DNA of 64,000 nucleotides. Source: Clusia tigrina (lineage: Eukaryota > Arthropoda > Insecta > Diptera > Clusiidae). The notes beneath the pieces are model-generated. The model ran no database searches. It saw only the letters and a list, made by a program, of their open reading frames with translations, and was not told the DNA's origin. The stretch lies in NCBI GenBank assembly GCA_920105625.2, contig OV050030.1, positions 320,592,368 to 320,656,367 of the forward strand. Reading direction: 5' to 3'. A program made the position numbers and the translations under genes. The first letter of the stretch is position 1; each line of letters begins with the position of its first letter. This document shows, in pieces, positions 1-10,408 of this stretch.

Positions 1-668
1 TTCAATATGTGTTGCATCACGTCTATTCTTGTAGATATCTATTTGCCAGAGATGCCAATAGCAACATCGTCCGCATACGCAACCACCTTGCACCCTTCAC
101 CCTCCAGTCGAATAAGCAGTTCATTTACCGCAAGATTCCAGAGTAGGGGTGAAAGAACTCTACCTTGAGGTGTGCCTCTGCACACGGACTTCTTGGCCGA
201 CGCCGTCCCCAGCTGTGAATTGATTATCTTCCTACTAAGCATATTTTCAATCCGCATGCTAATGGCGGGGTCCACCTCCAAGTCTCGCATCGCACCGATT
301 ATTGCGTCTGATTTGATGTTTGATAAAAGCTCCCCCAATGTCCACGAAGGCAGCTAGGGAGTACTCAATACTAGAGACTAAAGAGTGGAATGCGGTCTCT
401 ACCGATTTGCCCTTGAAGTAGGCAAGTTGAGACACTGACAGCTTATGTCTGTCTGAGCCTGAAGTGAATGTCTAACAACCTTTCCAGAATTTTCAAACAG
501 AAATAAGACAGACTATTGTGTCTTAAGTCCCTGGACTTCATTCCCCGCGGAATGGTGCTCGAGCAACCAGGTAACTGGGTCTCTAGCAGATAATCTAGAG
601 ACTCATTGCTATTTGAGACCCAAGATCCAGCCCTCCTCCTCCTTCTCTTTTGTGCCTTCCTAAGCTTG
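1..668 (-). mobile_element. LOA-type LINE fragment (reverse transcriptase), 5'-truncated and internally deleted
   Basis: The minus strand encodes part of a LINE reverse transcriptase, including VVAYADDVAI (the YADD active-site box) and GTPQGRVLSPLLWNLAVN, in a frame at 39-338. The DNA aligns by eye, with scattered substitutions, to 7204-8250 of the larger LOA-type LINE in this window. Relative to that copy it lacks two blocks, near 538 and near 645, and a frame break lies near 338. At about 668 the homology stops and packaging-ATPase-like sequence begins, so this copy looks 5'-truncated and inserted into that older gene. The left end runs off the window. It is non-functional. Confidence 0.8.
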
Positions 669-1177
669 CAACCTCATTACACAACTTTGTAAACTTTTCA
701 AAAGTCAAAAAGACATATGTGTTCCAACATAATCATTCAATATATGTTTCATATTAAATCATGCTGTTCTAACATTATAATCATACTTTCATTATCGCGT
801 ATTAAATGTTTATGTATTCGATTTTATGACCTAAATAGAAACTGTCAATATCTTTATGACGTCCCATACAAAAGTATTCTGGTACTTTGTTTTGCTTTTC
901 ACAAGCATCATCATCAAATATTATTATTGAATTGCTTCTCGCTTCTTATAGTAGTAGCATTTTATTATTTTCGGAAAAAGTAAATAAACTATTCCTTTAA
1001 TTGGTTTTAACAATTTTCTTAAATACTGATATTTCGGTTGATATAAGGATTTTGAATACATATATATTTAAATTTTAATACATTCGGACTTTCAATAAAT
1101 CTCAACATAACATTAGTCCTACCGCAATTAGATGGTCCAACAATTAATGTTCTCAAAGTGTTTGAATATTGAGCCAT
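669..1177 (-). pseudogene. Polinton/adintovirus-like DNA-packaging ATPase, decayed
   Basis: Reading the minus strand from an ATG at 1175-1177 gives a 52-codon frame ending at 1019, with a P-loop of the form LIVGPSNCGRTNVM (Walker A, residues 11-24). After a frame change the strand reads IIFDDDACEKQN (about 890-927; hydrophobic residues then acidic, Walker B-like) followed by YFCMGRHKDIDSFYL (about 829-875). A third frame carries RIHKHLIRDNESM, and a last piece near 670-705 reads FEKFTKLCNEVA. This order of motifs is what I know from FtsK/HerA-type genome-packaging ATPases of Polintons (Mavericks) and adintoviruses, which pump DNA into the capsid. Several stops and at least three frame changes make it a relic, and its 3' end is cut by the LINE at 1-668. 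The family call rests on motif order, not a search. Confidence 0.68.
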
Positions 1178-1382
1178 GTCTCGCCTTATTCATTAACAAT
1201 TTATTAATCGTTTTAAAGTCTAAATTTTCTTGATAATGATATTTGTTTGTTGTGTTATATACAGCATTATCATAACTAGCACATTATTTATAAAATATAT
1301 ACGTTTTATTTACTTTTTCTTTAGTATTTAATCTGCTTTAATTTGATTACATACGTATGTAATGAATGTTTCAGAAGAATAA

Positions 1383-1806
1383 ATGATGATGATTTACAAT
1401 AAATATTTTAGTAATAATCTATATATTGTTATAAACGGATTAGTTAACAAACTAATAGTCAATCTTCCTGTTCAATTACACTTACCAGACTATCAATTCT
1501 ATTCAACGGGAACTAAATTACAAAAACGATTAGTTGAGTCACTAGAAGCAGCTTGTAGAATACACGATAATGCGTATACTCAAGCAAAGGAGGGTGGTAG
1601 ATCAACGACATAAAGTTGATAAAATACTACTTGACAAAGAGTGTGAAAGAGTAAAATCTTGGTTAGCTGTAAATAAGATGAAAGCTAAAACAAAATTCGG
1701 GATGGGATCGAATAAACCAATAACTGGAGTGGCACTGAAGATAAAGCATCAAAATATTAGGAAAAAAAATCAAAACAATCAAGGAAAAAGTAGAATAAAT
1801 GTTTAA
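1383..1806 (+). pseudogene. Phospholipase A2-like capsid-associated gene, frameshifted
   Basis: Two overlapping plus frames (1383-1613 and 1570-1806) together resemble the small phospholipase A2-like protein found in parvovirus VP1 unique regions and in some adintovirus/Polinton-like elements, where it is thought to help virions breach endosomal membranes. Visible in the first frame are a loop at residues 34-46 (LPDYQFYSTGTKL) in the place of the calcium-binding loop, and ACRIHDNAY at residues 57-65 with the His-Asp catalytic pair at 61-62. The second frame carries the basic helix that follows, NKMKAKTKFGMG. The glycine/cysteine-rich calcium loop expected of an active enzyme is degraded, and the reading frame shifts near 1590. 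It lies head-to-head with the ATPase relic at 669-1177, supporting a common viral-type origin. Inactive. Confidence 0.62.
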
Positions 1807-1965
1807 CGAAACTTTTTACAACGGTATTAAAAAATACTACGGCTTTTTTTTATTATTTTTTTATATTTTAATTTACTACCTTAAATCAGAAAAAACCAGA
1901 AAATATTGAAGATACTATTAAAATAGCACACAAATCGTTCTCAAGATAAAAACTTATCTACATCT

Positions 1966-2290
1966 ATCTCGAGAGTTATACCAATACCGAAAGTAGACGG
2001 TTTCCTACCATTAATACCAATACTAACAGCTCTGAGTGCGATTGATGGGTTAGGTGCGTCAATCGAAAATATGATTAATGAAACAAAAGCTGCAAGATTG
2101 TAATTAGAAGAAGCTAATCGTCACAATAAGAGCATGGAATAAATAGTAATATGTAAAGGGTTGCATCTTAAACACCGTATAAAAAAAACCCTGGTTTATA
2201 TTATAAACCGCAATCAAAAATCATTTAAGCTACCTAAGGGAGCGCTCGAGAAAATTCACGGCTATCGTATCACATTTTAGTTTTAATGCG
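1966..2290 (+). pseudogene. Structural-protein-like relic following the PLA2-like gene
   Basis: From about 1975 the plus strand reads RVIPIPKVDGFLPLIPI, a Gly/Ala/Ile-rich hydrophobic stretch, then LEEANRHNKSME, with a stop in between. After a frame change it reads KSFKLPKGALEKIHGYRI (about 2219-2274) and, one more frame away, LVLMRDQL. This series of short motifs matches my memory of a protein that accompanies PLA2-like genes in adintovirus/Polinton-type elements and insect genomes, but I cannot name its function securely. It follows the PLA2-like frame by about 160 bases on the same strand. Stops and shifts make it a relic. Confidence is limited because the match is by recollection only. 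Confidence 0.45.
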
Positions 2291-3180
2291 TGATCAGTTA
2301 TCTTCTTATTTTTTTTTTTTTAGCAATAATATATTTTCTTAAAACATATATAAAAATAATAATATACATTTTTTATGCACCAATCACATCATTATCTTAT
2401 TCCAGGGAATGGAAAGCGGCTATCGTATAATTTTTACTTTAATTCTTTATTTTTTTGTGTTTTATCCAACAAAATTATAAATTATATTAAAATTAAAACT
2501 AATTATTATTTTGTTTATTATTATTTATATTTAATTATTATTTTGTTAGTTATTATTTTTTACTGATTCCAATTGTAAGTATTTCATTCTTTGTTCAAGA
2601 GATTCATATTTATCCATTAGATCTCATAAACTTATCTAAACCCACTGTTGCTGAAATCATCATTCCAGGGCAGTTTGCAATATGCTATGGTATGCATTTA
2701 TGTTCTCTTTCCAAAACATTCTGCATTATTTGTGAGGATGTTCATTCATTGTAATATCTTTAAAATTTCTAAGAAAATCTTTAAATCCATTTGGGAACAT
2801 GTTTCATCGACTCCTTGTGAAATATAACCAAACTATTTAATATGTTCATTTTATATATACTATACTATACTGATTTTCTCTTTCCAATGCATTTTATATT
2901 AGACTTCCTTTTCATTTAACTATTTTAATTTTTTCTCTCTCTTTCTTTTCCTTTTAATTTAATATCTTTTTTCTCTATTTTTTAATTTGAATCTATTCTA
3001 AAATCTTGATTACCAAGTAGCTTTTGAAGTCCACCGGCAAATTCCGCAAAGGTGCCAGAAAGTTTAAAATAGTTTCCGCATGGCGATCTATCTATACCAA
3101 CATATAAGGCACCTAAAAATAAAATTGAACCACTAATAACTTCAATCCTTTTATGTCCTTATACTCCAATTTTAAATGTA
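2291..3180 (-). other. AT-rich interval with unrecognised minus-strand coding traces
   Basis: Most of this interval is AT-rich and lacks long frames. The minus strand has a 23-codon ATG-initiated frame at 2546-2617. It also has a stop-free run of about 55 codons at 3001-3170 containing ILFLGALYVGID and GNYFKLSGTFAEFAGGLQ, which has protein-like composition. Another run near 2790-2840 contains GFKDFLRNFKDI. I do not recognise these. Their position next to the packaging-ATPase and PLA2-like relics makes further pieces of the same Polinton-like element the simplest reading, but that is inference. Confidence 0.25.
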
Positions 3181-3181
3181 G

Positions 3182-5060
3182 TACAGTAGAGATTTACAGA
3201 AGTTAACCAGTGTGTTTTTGGGCCAGTAAACTTTTGTGAATTATTAACTTTTTAGTACAATAGTGTAATTAAAAAGTATATACATATGTATAAATATACA
3301 TGAAATAAGAAAAAAGCAATGTATTTACAAACATATTATATACATACGAATATGTATTTCTTAATGATATTTCAGACTATTTTCATATATATTTCATACA
3401 ATCGCTTATTAAATACCAGAAATAGTTATAAAAATGCATTCGGATGGCACTTAATTAGTCTTTGTACCAGTGAAATAATCTTTAACCTTTTTTTGACTGA
3501 AGCGTGTGTCAAAATGCGATTTTACTATATCCGATCGTAGTTCGAGGAGCTGTGAAACATGTTTATTTGAGAAGTTCTCATTGTACTCATTCCATTTGAT
3601 CAGTGTATTTACCGCGCATATTTCATCGTTGTATGAAAAAATCTCTGGATTTTCAGCAACATTGTCATCATCTGAATCATCTGTAGTCATTCCATGCTCA
3701 TCGGGCATATCGGCGTTCCATGCACTTATTCCTTCTGTTGAGTAGAATCAGGTGCGAGTGCCGTAAATAGATGTTGTGCCTCTTCGACTATGCGATTATA
3801 AATAGGTTCCGATGGACACAGTACATACAGTAGATAAAGGGATATCGTCTTCGTCTTCATACTGAGATTTGTTCCAGTTTAGCAGTTTGAGCCAGGCACT
3901 CATTCCAAGCAAGTTCTAATAGCATGATTTCTCTGCGCAGATCGTGATTTTGCAATAATTGGTTGCGATAAGAAAGTTTTGTCACTTTAATTGGATTCTG
4001 GTCCATTGGTTGAACAGCTGCTGTGACATTTGGTGGAAAAAGCATACAAATAATATTTCCGTCCTGAGAACGAAGTTCTTCGGTGGGCGAGTGCGCTGAA
4101 CAATTATCCAATAAAAGAATTACCTTTGGAGACAAGTTATTTAAAGCACTGAAACGACGCAACTTTGAGCATATAGAAATGTAACATCATTTAAAAACAG
4201 TTTATTTTACGCTACTTACTTGTTTTACAAACGATCCATGGAACCATGTTTTAAAAATATTTGATGTCATCCATGCGTTCGCTGAGGAATCGTAGTCTAC
4301 CGGATTTTTAAAGTTCACAAAACATCGCGGTTTAGCAGCTTTTCCGATCACAAGTGGCTTAAGTTTTGTGCGATCCATCTGCATTAGCGCATAACTGAAG
4401 CTAATTCTTTCTATACGTATTTTTCTGCCTGGTGCGGATTTTTCATAAAAAGCAACGTAGGTTTTATCAGGAAGACATCGAAAAAGAGTCCTGCCTCATT
4501 AGCATTGTACATTTGTTGGCTTGTGATTTCCATTTCATCCATTTTTGTACGCAAGGACTGAACAAATGATGTGACTGTTGACGTCTCGTTAGATAGAATC
4601 TGTTCACATACCTTAAGATAACGTATTCCATACCGGCGCTTGAATTTTAAAAACCAGCCTTGACTTGCCATAAAATCATTCGCATTTTTATTTGGGTAGA
4701 TTTGTGTAAAGATATCTCTCGCCTTCGCTTTTAAAATAGAGCTACTAATATATTAATTAGATAAATTTTATAAAACTATTATTATTTATATATTTCTTAA
4801 TTCTACTTCGACTATCACTCGTTGTGATCACATCGTTTTTGTTAAGACCGGTACTCACAGTTCATTACTCAAATAAAATAACGTTATTACTTTTTCTTGA
4901 ATTTACTCCTCTGTTCTTTCCAGTTTCTTTCGCGTTGGTCTAAGAACCATTTGTACAGCTTATTCTCCATATCTCCGTATTCTGCCTTATGCAATGTTTC
5001 CTAGAAATTTTCTCATATGTACTTGACGCCGTACTGTATATTTTTACTTTGTTTGATTTA
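3182..5060 (-). pseudogene. pogo/Tigger-type DDE transposase, broken
   Basis: Minus-strand pieces, in protein order, are a helix-turn-helix start near 4922-5030 (ENKLYKWFLDQRERNW) and the second CENP-B-type DNA-binding half at 4411-4671 (MASQGWFLKFKRRYGIR). Next come a piece at 4202-4384 (AWMTSNIFKTWF), the DDE core at 3857-4162 (VILLLDNCSAH, then FPPNVTAAVQPMDQ) and an acidic tail at 3451-3708. This order is typical of pogo/Tigger transposases, which cut and paste elements at TA sites. The first catalytic motif reads YNANEAG where the family has Asp-Glu, so the first catalytic Asp is Asn here. Four frame breaks and an inserted repeat (4749-4921) also disable it. A CAGTAGAG motif after TA at 3182 may be one terminus; I could not find a convincing partner. 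Confidence 0.72.
4749..4921. repeat. Direct repeat, copy 1 (interrupts Tigger transposase)
   Basis: About 173 bases, starting atattaattagataaatttt and ending ctcctctgttctttcc, recur at 5108-5297 in the same orientation. The segment separates the first and second DNA-binding halves of the Tigger-type transposase, which would otherwise be adjacent. It could be a small insertion or one arm of a local tandem duplication of transposon sequence. No terminal inverted repeats are obvious. Confidence 0.8.
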
Positions 5061-5107
5061 ATTTTTGAAATTAATAAGATAATTAATTAATTACGAATAT
5101 TTGTCCA

Positions 5108-5297
5108 TATATTAATTAGATAAATTTTATAAAACTATTATTATTTATATATTTCTTAAAATTATTATAATATTAGTCAGTCTTCGACTATCACTCGTTG
5201 TGATCACATCGTTTTTGTTAAGACCGGTACTCACAGTTCATTACTCAAATAAAATAACGTTATTACTTTTTTTTGAATTTACTCCTCTGTTCTTTCC
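5108..5297. repeat. Direct repeat, copy 2
   Basis: This is the second copy of the segment at 4749-4921. It differs by one inserted block of about 20 bases (near 5160-5182) and a few substitutions. It abuts the apparent start of the I-clade LINE at about 5299. Confidence 0.8.
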
Positions 5298-5370
5298 GTA
5301 TACCTTGAAAATACATTTTCGGTAGCGCGAATACACTCATTATAATCAGGATGCCCCTGGGCACCCCCGC

Positions 5371-5574
5371 TTGGGGGACAACCGGTTTGCCACATTAGCA
5401 GACAATCATACAGCTAAAAAAAAACGTTTGGCCTCGCCACCACTACTTGACGACTCCCCAGAGCTACCTGAAACACGATTAAACAGCCATAAGTTTGTTG
5501 TTGTTGCCTCCACTATTGATAGTAAGCCACTAAAAAATTTCTCCTGTTTTGTTATACACAAATCATTGAAATTA
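5371..5574 (+). pseudogene. I-clade LINE ORF1, N-terminal part
   Basis: This reading frame opens MGDNRFATLADNHTAKKKRL and continues to FVVVASTIDSKPLKNFSCFV, resembling the N-terminal half of LINE ORF1 proteins, which coat the RNA and act as chaperones. At 5574 it meets the 12-base target-site duplication and the LOA-type insert. Joining across the insert, the frame continues as ISKEILTILELRDGNLLLLV from 10813. The short ORF that continues to 5583 therefore ends artificially in the inserted element. Confidence 0.65.
5563..5574. repeat. Target-site duplication, left copy (LOA-type LINE)
   Basis: The 12 bases tcattgaaatta are repeated exactly at 10801-10812. The two copies bracket the minus-strand LOA-type LINE, as expected for target-primed reverse transcription. 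Confidence 0.88.
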
Positions 5575-5761
5575 GGTAGGTAGGTAAAGCGGCCACCCGA
5601 AAAGGGCGCACTTAGGCCAACATTGACCCTTTGTGATACCGCATGGGACAGCAGGTCCCATCCCTTTCAAAGGTCCAGCCATTTGGAGCCTTTAATGAAG
5701 CTGTTGATGGAGCTAATCTTTTTTTTTGAGATATCTCCCAAGGAGTCCAAAAAGTAGTCGC

Positions 5762-8700
5762 CTAGGAAAGTGCGCCTCCTTCTGGACAAAGCTCACACGT
5801 GCACAACAGGTGGGCAGTAGTCTCTTCCTCCTCCTCGTCCATGCAACTCCTGCAGAAGTCATTAGAGGCGATCCCCAGCCTACACCCGTGTGTGCCTAGA
5901 GTCCAGTGTCCCGTTAAGACGCTAATCACGGGACCTATGCTTTGTCTATTTAGAGCCAGTAGGTCCTTAGAGCGCTTGACATTTATCTCTGGCCAGGTTT
6001 GTCTAGCTATTTTACATCCTGAAAGTTCAGACCAGCGCCTGCCCGCTGTTCCTAAGGATATTGTATTTACTAAGAGCTTACATGTGGCAATAGGAATACC
6101 GAATTGCGACCTATCTGGTTCCATCGGTATGGTAGTACCCTCACGGGCAAGTTCATCTGCCTTGCAGTTCCCTGGAATATCTCTGTGACCGGGAACCCAG
6201 CACAGATGCAGACGAGTCTGCATAGCTATCTCGTCTAAAGATTTGCGGCAGCTCTTGACGGCTTTTGAGGTGATAATAACCGAATCCAGGGAGCGCAAAG
6301 CAGCTTGGCTGTCGGACAGAATGCAAATATCAAGTCCAGATATCTTCTTCTTCCTTAGCCAAGACAGTGCTGCCTCTATAGCCGCAACCTCTGCCTGAAA
6401 AACACTGCAGTGGTCGGGCATCCTAAAGGACATGTTAATATCCAAATCTTCTGAGAATACACCACCTCACACCCTACTCTGTAGTTTGGATCCATCTGTG
6501 TAGATGTGAACCCCTTCTACATGAGTGGGGATGCCATCCTTCCATTCGTCCCTGGAGGGAATGGAGATCTTGCACATACCATTGAAGGCGTACATTGGTG
6601 TGATGTAGTCGAAAGAGTCAGGAATACCCTCAAAATGTCTTAAAATGGACGCATGACCTATATTCCTGGCATCCCATTGATGCGTAGCTTTTAGTCTGAT
6701 AGCTGAGTTTGCAGCCATTTTTTCGCCAGAAAGCGTAACAGGCAGCAGATTGAGCATAATATCCAATGCTGCCGTTGGAGTCGTTCTAATGGCACTACTT
6801 ATGAATACCTCTGCCGTTCTTTGTACCTTTGTTATCAGCCTATTGTATGTGGACTTACTTAGGGCTGTCCACCAAGCAAGCACCCCATAGAAAAGGACTG
6901 GTCGTACCACAGCTGTATATATCCAATAGGCTACCTTAGGCTGTAACCCCCATTTTTTGCCTATGACTCTTTTGCAAGAGTACAGAGCTTCCTAATGCGC
7001 TCGCTTATATTAGCCTTCCAGTTCAGCTTCCTATCTAGGATCACGCCCAGATATTTAGCCTCCTCGACTAGGTCAATATCTACACCCATTAGCTTTGGAG
7101 CCATAAATTGAGGAATTTTATACTTCCTAGTGAAGAGTACCAGCTTAGTCTTGGTCGGATTAACCCCCAACCCACAGTCAGTAGTCCATTTAGAGAGAAT
7201 GTTCAGCATGTTTTGCATCTAGTCCCTCAAAGTAGATATATATTTACCCGAGATACTAATAGCAACATCATCCGCATGCGCAACCACCTTGCACCCTTCC
7301 CTCTCCAGTCGAACAAGCAGCTGATTTACCGCAAGATTCCAGAGTAGCGGTGAAAGAACTCCACCTTGAGGTGTGCCTCTGCACACGGACTTCCTGGCCG
7401 ACGCCGCCCCCAGCTGTGAATTGATTATCCTGCTACTAAGCATGTTTTCAATCCACCTGCTAATGGCGGTTTCCACCTCCAAGTCTCGCATCGCACCGAC
7501 TATTGCGTCTGATTTGATATTGTTAAAAGCTCCCTCAATGTCCAGGAAAGCCACTAGGGAGAACTCCTTGTTGTGCAGGGAGCACTCAATCCTAGAGACT
7601 AAGGAGTGTAAAGCGGTCTCCACCGATTTACCCTTAACGTAGGCATGCTGAGAGACTGACAGCTTCTGTCTGTCTATAGTGAGCCTCAGATGAATATCTA
7701 ACAACCTTTCCAGGATTTTTAGACAGAAGGAGGACAGACTAATGGGTCTTAAGTCCCCTGGAGCTGTGTGCGAGCTTTTGCCGGCCTTGGGTATAAAAAT
7801 TACCCTCACATGCTTCCATGAGTCTGGAATATACGCTAATTCAAGACAACTATTATAGATCTTTAACAGCCACTCTATTATAAGATTCTCTGACTGCTGA
7901 ATTTCAATTGGAGCTACACCATCTGGGCCAGATGCTTTAAATGGTTTGAAGCTATGAATAGCCCATTGCAATTTTGGCTTCGTGACTATGTCTGAGTTGA
8001 CTTCAACTACATTCCCGTTGGGATTCGTTCTCCGCGGAATGGTACTCGAGCAACCAGGGAAGTGAGTCTCCAGAAGAAGCTCTAGAGTCTCATTACTATT
8101 AGAAGTCCAGGATCCATCCTCCCTCCTCAGGTAACCAGGTACCATTGGAGCAGTTGATAGGATCTTCCTGAACCTGGACGTCTCAGAGATATCTTCTACG
8201 TCACCGCAAAAGTTCCTCCACGATTCTCTCTGTGCTTTCCTAAGCTTACTTTTGAAGGCTCTGAGTGCTGCCTTATATAAAGTCCAGTCTGCACTATCTC
8301 TAGACTTCTTTGCGCTGTTGAAAAGTCTCCTACAGTTTTGTCTGAGTCCCCTAATTTCCTCCCCCCACCATGTGGGTTTTTGTTTCCCCCTGGGTCTACT
8401 GAGGGGGCAAGAAACCAATAGAGCCTTATTAAGAGCAACCGTTAGAACCTCCACAGACCTATCAATTTCGTCACACGTGCTTGTGCTTGTGGGGTTCTGA
8501 GGTAGTAGTCTAGCTACAGTCACCTTGTAGAGGTCCCAGTTTACTTTCCTGACATTTCTAAAAGCCTTAGGGCTAGGTAGACTATCTAGAAGATCAAACT
8601 GAATTAACCTATGATCCGAAAAGGAATGTTCCTCTAGAACTCTCCAATTTGAGTTCCGATCAAAAATTGATTCGGAGGCAAGGGTTAAGTCTAGGACTTA

Positions 8701-9243
8701 TTGCCTATTAGCAGTAATAAAAGTGGGTTCTGACCCCTTATTGCATACAGAAAGGTTAGTCGTTACAATATATTCATATAATGACTCACCTCGTTCATTG
8801 ACATCCGTGCTTCCCCAGATATCATGGTGCGCATTGGCATCGCATCCAATAATAACAGCCACCCGTTGAGCCTTTGCATCCACAACAAGCTTCTGTAGGT
8901 TGGCTTCTGGAAGGATCTCATGGTCATGCGCCATATAGGCCGAGACCAACCAGTACCGTCCCTTGCCAGTTTCCAGACAGACGGCCGTTAAATCCTTATT
9001 GCTGTAATTGGGGAGAATAAATGAGCTAACATTATTTCTAATGAGGATACAAGACCTAGGTCTTCCTTCACTTACGGTATACAGGAAGCTATAATTTTCA
9101 GTCCTGAGACCACATACCAAGTCCCCGTGTGTCCAGGGTTCCTGGATCAGGACAACGTCTACTCCGCCTTTTGCAAGACGGAGCTGAAGGCTGGCAGACG
9201 CCGCCTTCAAGTGATGGAGGTTAATCTGCACTATTCGTAGCAT
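5762..9243 (-). pseudogene. LOA-type LINE ORF2: endonuclease, reverse transcriptase, RNase H
   Basis: The frame starts at 9243 (MLRIVQINLHHLKAASASL), overlapping the end of ORF1 by 23 bases. 9243-8698 is the APE-like endonuclease: IQEPWTHGD holds the catalytic Glu and IIGCDANAHHDIWG the Asp/Asn motif. After a single in-frame stop the frame continues through SFSDHRLIQ (endonuclease His) into the reverse transcriptase (8523-7219), with KPFKASGPDGVAPIEIQ, GTPQGGVLSPLLWNLAVN and AHADDVAI, where the usual YADD Tyr is His. A stop at 7219-7221 and a frameshift near 6955 precede the thumb region (RPVLFYGVLAWW). RNase H follows (IYTDGSKL, EAALSWL, LSDSQAALRSL, WVPGHRDIPGN), with a TGA near 6465, then a Cys-rich tail (FCRSCMDEE). 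It copies the element into DNA at a nicked target. Inactive as it stands. Confidence 0.85.
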
Positions 9244-10408
9244 CTCTGCTACTTGTAGCGCTGGTCACCTCCACCACCGTGACATCAGCCTCAGACTCCG
9301 AGTCTGACTCCAGAAGGACTTCCTCCTCACTGAGTGTGGTTGTCCCTAGGAGACTCTCCAAACCCCCCACAGTTGACATAGAGTCACTGCGTTTCGGGTG
9401 CATGGCGGAGTCCTCAGCAGCAGCAGGATCAGCAGTTACCCCTGAGGGATTCAATACCGCTTGATCCGTGTAAGACGGTTGCTCGTCCTTTTTGTAGACC
9501 TTAAGGCTTGTGGATGAGAAGCCATAGCCCACGACCCAATTGGATTTCGATAGAGTAGCCAGAGATTCGGCGTTCACCACAAGGGTTATTGACCGGTAAT
9601 CCCCTCTTGGTTCCTCTACCTTAGTAACCTTCCAATTATTAGTCGGGAGCTGCTGGTTGCTCAACCTAAAAATCTCCAGGATAGCCTCAGGGTCAGACGG
9701 TTCGGCTGGGATCCACGCGCGCGCTCTAGGTCTACTAGGGATCAACTCCCTAGGTACGACTTCGAGCCTTGCGCCTGGCCATGCTTCCCCTATCCTGGAG
9801 ATCGCAATCTTATAAAGGTCGACTGACCTTTGATCCGCGCAGGCAATCAGCTTCACGTGGCCCTGATGCCATCCGCTGTCGCGAAAAGAGGGAAAACCAC
9901 CTGAGAATTCCTTCAAAAGCTGGAGGTAGAGCCTTGAAAGGCTTACTTCTACCTTTTTCCAGCACTCAGGAGCGATACTGCCATCCGGGTCATTACGATC
10001 TATGACCGCCATGACCTGGTGTCCTTTCAGCACTTCGCTGAAGGACTTCGTGGTGACAGTACCGCGCTTTTTGAACTTTTTTGGGCCCGGGTGGGTGGTC
10101 TCTTCTAGGGACCGTTGACGTTTTGTAGTCTGTTGTGTTGGAGCTTGAGACTCCTTCACGACTTTCGTCGCCCACTCGAGGGAAGCCTTCTGCTTCACCG
10201 TCCTCTCCTTCTCTGGGATCCGCGACAAGCGTTCCACCGTCCGGAGAGCACCCCTTTTTACCTTGTAGAACCTTTTGGTTCCTTGTTTAGCAACACTATC
10301 ACAGCACGTGGCTTTGCTTGTGCCAGGCTGGTCGTCCTTAGCTACAATAGCCGCCGCAGAGTGTGCAGAGGATTTTGGATTCCCATCCGAAATAGCGTTT
10401 AGAGACAC
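9221..10408 (-). CDS. LOA-type LINE ORF1 (395 aa), open
   Basis: An uninterrupted 395-codon frame. Residues 1-120 are basic and low-complexity (ETTHPGPKKFKKRGTVTTKS). Residues of about 125-290 form a globular segment beginning LKGHQVMAVIDRNDPDGSI and containing KLIACADQRSVDLYKIAISR and RARAWIPAEPSDPEAILEI, resembling the DUF4780 region of many fly LINE ORF1 proteins. The C-terminus is acidic and Ser-rich (LLESDSESEADVTVVEVTSA). No CCHC knuckles are visible. It presumably binds the element RNA. The stop lies 23 bases inside the start of ORF2, so ORF2 is probably expressed by reinitiation. Its intactness contrasts with the broken ORF2. Confidence 0.82.
   Translation of the reverse strand: MSLNAISDGNPKSSAHSAAAIVAKDDQPGTSKATCCDSVAKQGTKRFYKVKRGALRTVERLSRIPEKERTVKQKASLEWATKVVKESQAPTQQTTKRQRSLEETTHPGPKKFKKRGTVTTKSFSEVLKGHQVMAVIDRNDPDGSIAPECWKKVEVSLSRLYLQLLKEFSGGFPSFRDSGWHQGHVKLIACADQRSVDLYKIAISRIGEAWPGARLEVVPRELIPSRPRARAWIPAEPSDPEAILEIFRLSNQQLPTNNWKVTKVEEPRGDYRSITLVVNAESLATLSKSNWVVGYGFSSTSLKVYKKDEQPSYTDQAVLNPSGVTADPAAAEDSAMHPKRSDSMSTVGGLESLLGTTTLSEEEVLLESDSESEADVTVVEVTSATSSRDATNSAD

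Noticed and set aside
39..338. 99-codon frame taken as a separate short gene
   Set aside because: It is an internal piece of a truncated LINE RT, matching 7240-7540 of the LOA-type element.
3001..3265. Extending the 3001-3170 minus-strand frame upstream to 3265
   Set aside because: The upstream part coincides with what may be the end of the Tigger-type element (cagtagag at 3183), so the extra codons are probably not the same gene.
5027..5042. gtactgtata as the second end of the Tigger-type element paired with cagtagag at 3183
   Set aside because: Only about seven bases match as inverted repeats. It would also lie implausibly close to the coding start.
5799..6188. 129-codon plus-strand frame and many other long frames opposite LINE genes
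   Set aside because: They lie antisense to well-supported LINE coding sequence (here the RNase H of the LOA-type element) and have no recognisable motifs.
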